64,000 bases of DNA, taken from NCBI RefSeq assembly GCF_000091545.1, contig NC_006461.1, positions 62,001 to 126,000 on the forward strand, read 5' to 3'. Both the position numbers and the translations under genes were made by a program. The stretch comes from Thermus thermophilus HB8. GTDB taxonomy: Bacteria > Deinococcota > Deinococci > Deinococcales > Thermaceae. This document shows, piece after piece, positions 61,447 through 64,000 of the stretch; within the stretch, counting starts at the first letter, position 1; each line of letters starts with the position of its first letter. The notes below the pieces were generated by a model that saw only the letters and a program-made list of their open reading frames with translations, ran no database searches and was not told where the DNA came from.

Positions 61447-61465
61447 GCTTGGCGCTAGAATAAGC
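61447..61465. promoter_or_regulatory. Possible OxyR (LysR-type) binding site
   Basis: GCTT-N11-AAGC is a T-N11-A type palindrome. It covers the TAGAAT -10 element (61456-61461) of the oxyR-like gene and lies about 46-64 bases upstream of the catalase start point, the usual place for activation. Confidence 0.45.
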
Positions 61466-61472
61466 CAGGATT

Positions 61473-62426
61473 ATGAAGCTGACCCTAGACCAGCTGCGCT
61501 ACCTCGTGGCCTTGGCCGAGGAAGGAAGCTTCACCCGGGCCGCGGAACGGGTCTACCTCACCCAGCCCGCCCTCTCCGTCCAGATCCGCAAGCTGGAGGA
61601 AGCCCTGGGGACAAGGCTCTTTGACCGGAGGAAGGGCACGCTCACGGAGGCGGGCCGGGTGGCGGTGGCCCAGGCCCGGAGGGTCCTCGAGGAAGTGGAA
61701 AGGCTCAGGCTTTTGGTGCAGGGGGAAGAGGCCTGCTTCCAAGGCCCCTTCCGGCTCGGGGTCATCCCCACCCTTGCCCCCTACCTCCTTCCCCGGCTCC
61801 TTCCGGAGCTGAAGGCGCGTTACCCCCGGCTTTCCCTCTCGGTGCGGGAGGAGCTCACCCCGGGGATCGTACGGGGGTTAGAGGAAGGAAGCCTGGACGC
61901 AGGGCTTGTGGGCACGGAGGAGCGGCACCCAGGCCTCGGGGCCGAGCCCCTCTTCGCCGAGGCCTTCTGGGCCTATGTGGCCCCGGGCCACCCCCTCTTT
62001 GAGCGGGAGGCGGTCCATCCTCTGGAGATTCCCCTCGAGGACACCTGGGTCCTCGCCGAGGGACACTGCTTCCGGGACCAGGTCCTCTCCGTGTGCCGTC
62101 CGAGCCTCGGCGGGCGGTCCGTGGAGTTCCAAAGCGGAGACCTGGAGACCCTCGTCCGCTTGGTGGACGCCGTGGGGGGGCTCACCCTCCTCCCCGAGGT
62201 GGCCCTCTGGACCCTCTCTCCGGCCCAAAGGACCCGGTTGCGCCCCCTAAGCCCCCCCGGGGCCGGGCGCACCGTCTACCTCCTTTTCCGGGAGGGAAGC
62301 CTCAAGGCTCCCTTGCTCCGGGCCCTGGCCGAGGAAGCGCGGCGAGCCTTCGCCCTGTTGCGCTCCAACGCAAGGGCGCAAGAAAGCGCTATGATGGGGG
62401 CGGAGGTTCGCCATGACCAAGGCTGA
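61473..62426 (+). CDS. oxyR: OxyR-type LysR-family regulator
   Basis: A 317-residue regulator. The N-terminal winged helix has LDQLRYLVALAEEGSFTRAAERVYLTQPALS in the LysR pattern (helix-turn-helix at about residues 18-37). The effector domain contains GHCFRDQVLSVC, two cysteines with eight residues between them, the same spacing as the redox pair C199/C208 of E. coli OxyR, in the matching local sequence (GHC.RDQ). It therefore most likely senses hydrogen peroxide. It is divergent from the manganese catalase gene and overlaps the start of ilvE by 14 bases. Confidence 0.9.
   Translation: MKLTLDQLRYLVALAEEGSFTRAAERVYLTQPALSVQIRKLEEALGTRLFDRRKGTLTEAGRVAVAQARRVLEEVERLRLLVQGEEACFQGPFRLGVIPTLAPYLLPRLLPELKARYPRLSLSVREELTPGIVRGLEEGSLDAGLVGTEERHPGLGAEPLFAEAFWAYVAPGHPLFEREAVHPLEIPLEDTWVLAEGHCFRDQVLSVCRPSLGGRSVEFQSGDLETLVRLVDAVGGLTLLPEVALWTLSPAQRTRLRPLSPPGAGRTVYLLFREGSLKAPLLRALAEEARRAFALLRSNARAQESAMMGAEVRHDQG
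62390..62406 (+). promoter_or_regulatory. -10 element and ribosome binding site of ilvE
   Basis: TATGAT (62390-62395) is a possible -10 inside the end of oxyR, and CGGAGG (62401-62406) sits six bases before ATG 62413. Confidence 0.4.
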
Positions 62427-63369
62427 GGCCAAGGGCGGCGACGTGCAGATCAAGGCCGGGCTCATCTGGATGAACGGGGCCTTTGTCCCCCAGGAGGAGG
62501 CCAAGACCAGCGTCCTAAGCCACGCCCTCCACTACGGCACCAGCGTCTTTGAGGGGATAAGGGCCTACGAGACCGCCAAAGGCCCCGCCATCTTCCGGCT
62601 CAAGGAGCACGTGAAGCGCTTCTACAACTCCGCCAAGGTGCTCCGCATGGAGATCCCCTTCGCCCCGGAGGAGCTGGAGGAGGCCATCAAGGAGGTGGTG
62701 CGGAGAAACGGCTACAGGAGCTGCTACATCCGCCCTCTGGCCTGGATGGGGGCGAAGGCCCTAGGGGTCAATCCCCTCCCCAACAACCCCGCCGAGGTGA
62801 TGGTGGCCGCCTGGGAATGGGGGGCCTACCTGGGGGAGGAGGCGGTGCGCAAGGGGGCCAGGCTCATCACCAGCTCCTGGGCCCGCTTCCCCGCGAACGT
62901 GATGCCCGGCAAGGCCAAGGTGGGCGGCAACTACGTGAACTCGGCCCTCGCCAAGATGGAGGCGGTGGCCGCCGGGGCCGACGAGGCCCTCCTCCTGGAC
63001 GAGGAGGGGTACGTGGCCGAGGGGAGCGGGGAGAACCTCTTCTTCGTGCGGGACGGGGTGATCTACGCCCTGGAGCACTCGGTGAACCTCGAGGGCATCA
63101 CCCGGGACTCCGTGATCCGCATCGCCAAGGACTTGGGCTACGAGGTGCAGGTGGTGCGGGCCACCCGGGACCAGCTCTACATGGCCGACGAGGTCTTCAT
63201 GACCGGGACCGCCGCCGAGGTGACCCCGGTGTCCATGATTGACTGGAGGCCCATCGGGAAGGGCACGGCCGGGCCCGTGGCCTTGAGGCTCCGGGAGGTC
63301 TACCTCGAGGCCGTCACCGGGCGGCGGCCGGAGTACGAGGGCTGGCTCACGTACGTGAATGGGCAATAG
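62413..63369 (+). CDS. ilvE: Branched-chain amino acid aminotransferase
   Basis: A 318-residue PLP enzyme of fold type IV making leucine, isoleucine and valine. The pyridoxal lysine is in GKAKVGGNYVNSALAK; other conserved parts are HALHYGTSVFEGIRAY, GYVAEGSGENLFFV and EGITRDSVIRIA, plus FMTGTAAEVTPV near the end. ATG 62413 has a GGAGG site and is chosen, but GTG 62443 would give the 308-residue form that I recall for the characterised Thermus enzyme, so the first ten residues are uncertain. Confidence 0.94.
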   Translation: MTKAEAKGGDVQIKAGLIWMNGAFVPQEEAKTSVLSHALHYGTSVFEGIRAYETAKGPAIFRLKEHVKRFYNSAKVLRMEIPFAPEELEEAIKEVVRRNGYRSCYIRPLAWMGAKALGVNPLPNNPAEVMVAAWEWGAYLGEEAVRKGARLITSSWARFPANVMPGKAKVGGNYVNSALAKMEAVAAGADEALLLDEEGYVAEGSGENLFFVRDGVIYALEHSVNLEGITRDSVIRIAKDLGYEVQVVRATRDQLYMADEVFMTGTAAEVTPVSMIDWRPIGKGTAGPVALRLREVYLEAVTGRRPEYEGWLTYVNGQ

Positions 63370-63547
63370 GCGGTTGCGCAAAAGCGTGGAAAGCTACCAG
63401 GCGCGTATCCGCGAGCACCAGGCCAAGATAGAGGAGGAGCTGCGTCGTCCCGAGCCCAGGTGGGAGCTCATCCGCTACTGGGAAAAGGAGATCCGGACCT
63501 ACCCAGGGCGGGTGGAACGGCTCCTCCGTAGAATGGGAAGGAGGTAG
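63359..63547 (+). CDS. Small basic hypothetical protein
   Basis: A 62-residue, Arg- and Glu-rich protein, predicted helical (RLRKSVESYQARIREHQAKIEEEL in two heptad-like stretches). It overlaps the end of ilvE by eleven bases and ends one base before the next small ORF, suggesting a coupled run of genes. I do not recognise it. The RPEPRWELIRYWEKEI segment looks conserved rather than random, so it may be a real protein-binding or nucleic-acid-binding factor. Confidence 0.5.
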   Translation: MGNRRLRKSVESYQARIREHQAKIEEELRRPEPRWELIRYWEKEIRTYPGRVERLLRRMGRR

Positions 63548-63548
63548 G

Positions 63549-63788
63549 ATGCCCAAGACGGAAGCCCGGAAACGCGTGCGCAAGGAGCGCTTGCGGGAGG
63601 TCCTGGAAGTTCTCCTGGACGAGCTGGAGGAGGCCTCCCGGGCCTTTCAGAGCGCTTGGAAAAGGGCCAAGGAGAATCCAGAAGACGAGGAGGCCTGGGG
63701 GGAGCTTCAGGTCTGGGTTTCCGTGCTCGGGGTCAAGGCCAAGTCCCTGGAAGAACTCCTGGAGGAGGAGGCCTTCCTCACTTCCTGA
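63549..63788 (+). CDS. Small hypothetical coiled-coil protein
   Basis: A 79-residue protein with a basic N-terminus (MPKTEARKRVRKERLREV) and a long acidic amphipathic helix region (LEVLLDELEEASRAFQSAWKRAKE), likely coiled-coil or helical hairpin. It begins one base after the preceding ORF; GGAAGGAGG in the end of that ORF is a good ribosome binding site. The last bases overlap the convergent trmH end by eleven bases. Function unknown. Confidence 0.6.
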   Translation: MPKTEARKRVRKERLREVLEVLLDELEEASRAFQSAWKRAKENPEDEEAWGELQVWVSVLGVKAKSLEELLEEEAFLTS

Positions 63789-64000
63789 GCCAATCCGCAA
63801 GCACCTTCTGGTAGAGTTCCGGGTCCAGGCGGGGCCTGTCGTAAAGCCCCGCCTTGAGCCTCTGCCGCTGCGCCTCAAAGAGGATCACGGCGGCGGCCAC
63901 GGAGACGTTCAGGCTCTGGACCATCCCCAGCATGGGGATCTTGATGGCCCCGTCCGCCAGGGCCAAGGCCTCCTCGGAAACCCCCCACTTCTCCGCCCCG
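63778..64000 (-). CDS. trmH: tRNA (guanosine-2'-O-)-methyltransferase TrmH, 3' part
   Basis: The C-terminal 73 residues of a SPOUT methyltransferase; the gene continues beyond the right edge. The visible segment GAIKIPMLGMVQSLNVSVAAAVILFEAQRQR carries SPOUT motifs 2 and 3, whose knot binds S-adenosylmethionine, and the following RLKAGLY is typical of TrmH, which methylates G18 of tRNA. The frame runs open to the window end (GAEKWGVSEEAL upstream). Confidence 0.9.
   Translation of the reverse strand, partial: GAEKWGVSEEALALADGAIKIPMLGMVQSLNVSVAAAVILFEAQRQRLKAGLYDRPRLDPELYQKVLADWLRK

Overview
The window is very GC-rich (roughly 70%), with G or C at most third codon positions, tightly packed genes and many overlapping stop/start codons. 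Subunit lengths and metal-ligand positions of the complex I genes (for example C34/C45/C48/C83 in the NuoG homologue and C45/C46 in the NuoB homologue), together with the manganese catalase, the Hera helicase and a 477-residue prolyl-tRNA synthetase, match what I know of Thermus thermophilus. I read it as a chromosomal segment of T. thermophilus or a very close relative. No database search was run.

Layout. 1-1.9 kb: end of an MFS transporter, a short GlcE-like FAD-binding protein and a small membrane protein. 1.9-5.3 kb: L-asparaginase and a DUF309 protein on the minus strand, then a divergent tungstate transporter, tupABC. 5.4-9.2 kb: secreted VanW/G5 protein, cupin-like protein and topoisomerase I. 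9.4-16.0 kb: a class II (B12-dependent) ribonucleotide reductase interrupted by three inteins. 16.1-17.5 kb: trpF and an inositol-monophosphatase-family gene. 17.6-18.9 kb: an orphan cas6, a doubtful small ORF, a decayed-looking stretch and tRNA-Ala. 19.0-21.6 kb: a secreted protein, then a Rad52/22-family (DdrA-like) gene, a phosphoesterase and rsmA in one overlapping operon. 21.7-35.7 kb: the complete 14-gene NADH:quinone oxidoreductase operon (nqo7-6-5-4-2-1-3-8-9-10-11-12-13-14 = nuoA-N). 35.7-40 kb: argS, an HtrA-like protease and murE. 40-44 kb: TetR regulator, DJ-1-like protein, nitronate monooxygenase, cupin, tRNA-Pro, a CAP-domain lipoprotein, rpe and a PsiE-like gene. 44-48 kb: transketolase, tRNA-Arg and hera. 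48-53 kb: moeA, an MFS gene, nth, an ASCH gene and a GNAT/zinc/ABC-ATPase fusion. 53-60.5 kb: proS, apgM, a Uma2 gene, a DHH phosphoesterase, tRNA-Ile, a hexapeptide acyltransferase, era and dprA. 60.5-64 kb: manganese catalase divergent from an OxyR-type regulator, ilvE, two small ORFs and the 3' end of trmH.

Functionally this is mostly housekeeping: respiration, translation, DNA topology, nucleotide reduction, cell wall and pentose phosphate chemistry. The accessory items are the intein-loaded ribonucleotide reductase, the stand-alone Cas6, the GNAT-Zn-ABC/ASCH pair and the OxyR/Mn-catalase peroxide module. A recurring regulatory feature is a -10 hexamer of the form TAnnnT exactly six bases before the start codon, with no Shine-Dalgarno sequence. 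I count 14 such genes plus several with 7-8 base spacing, which points to widespread leaderless transcription.
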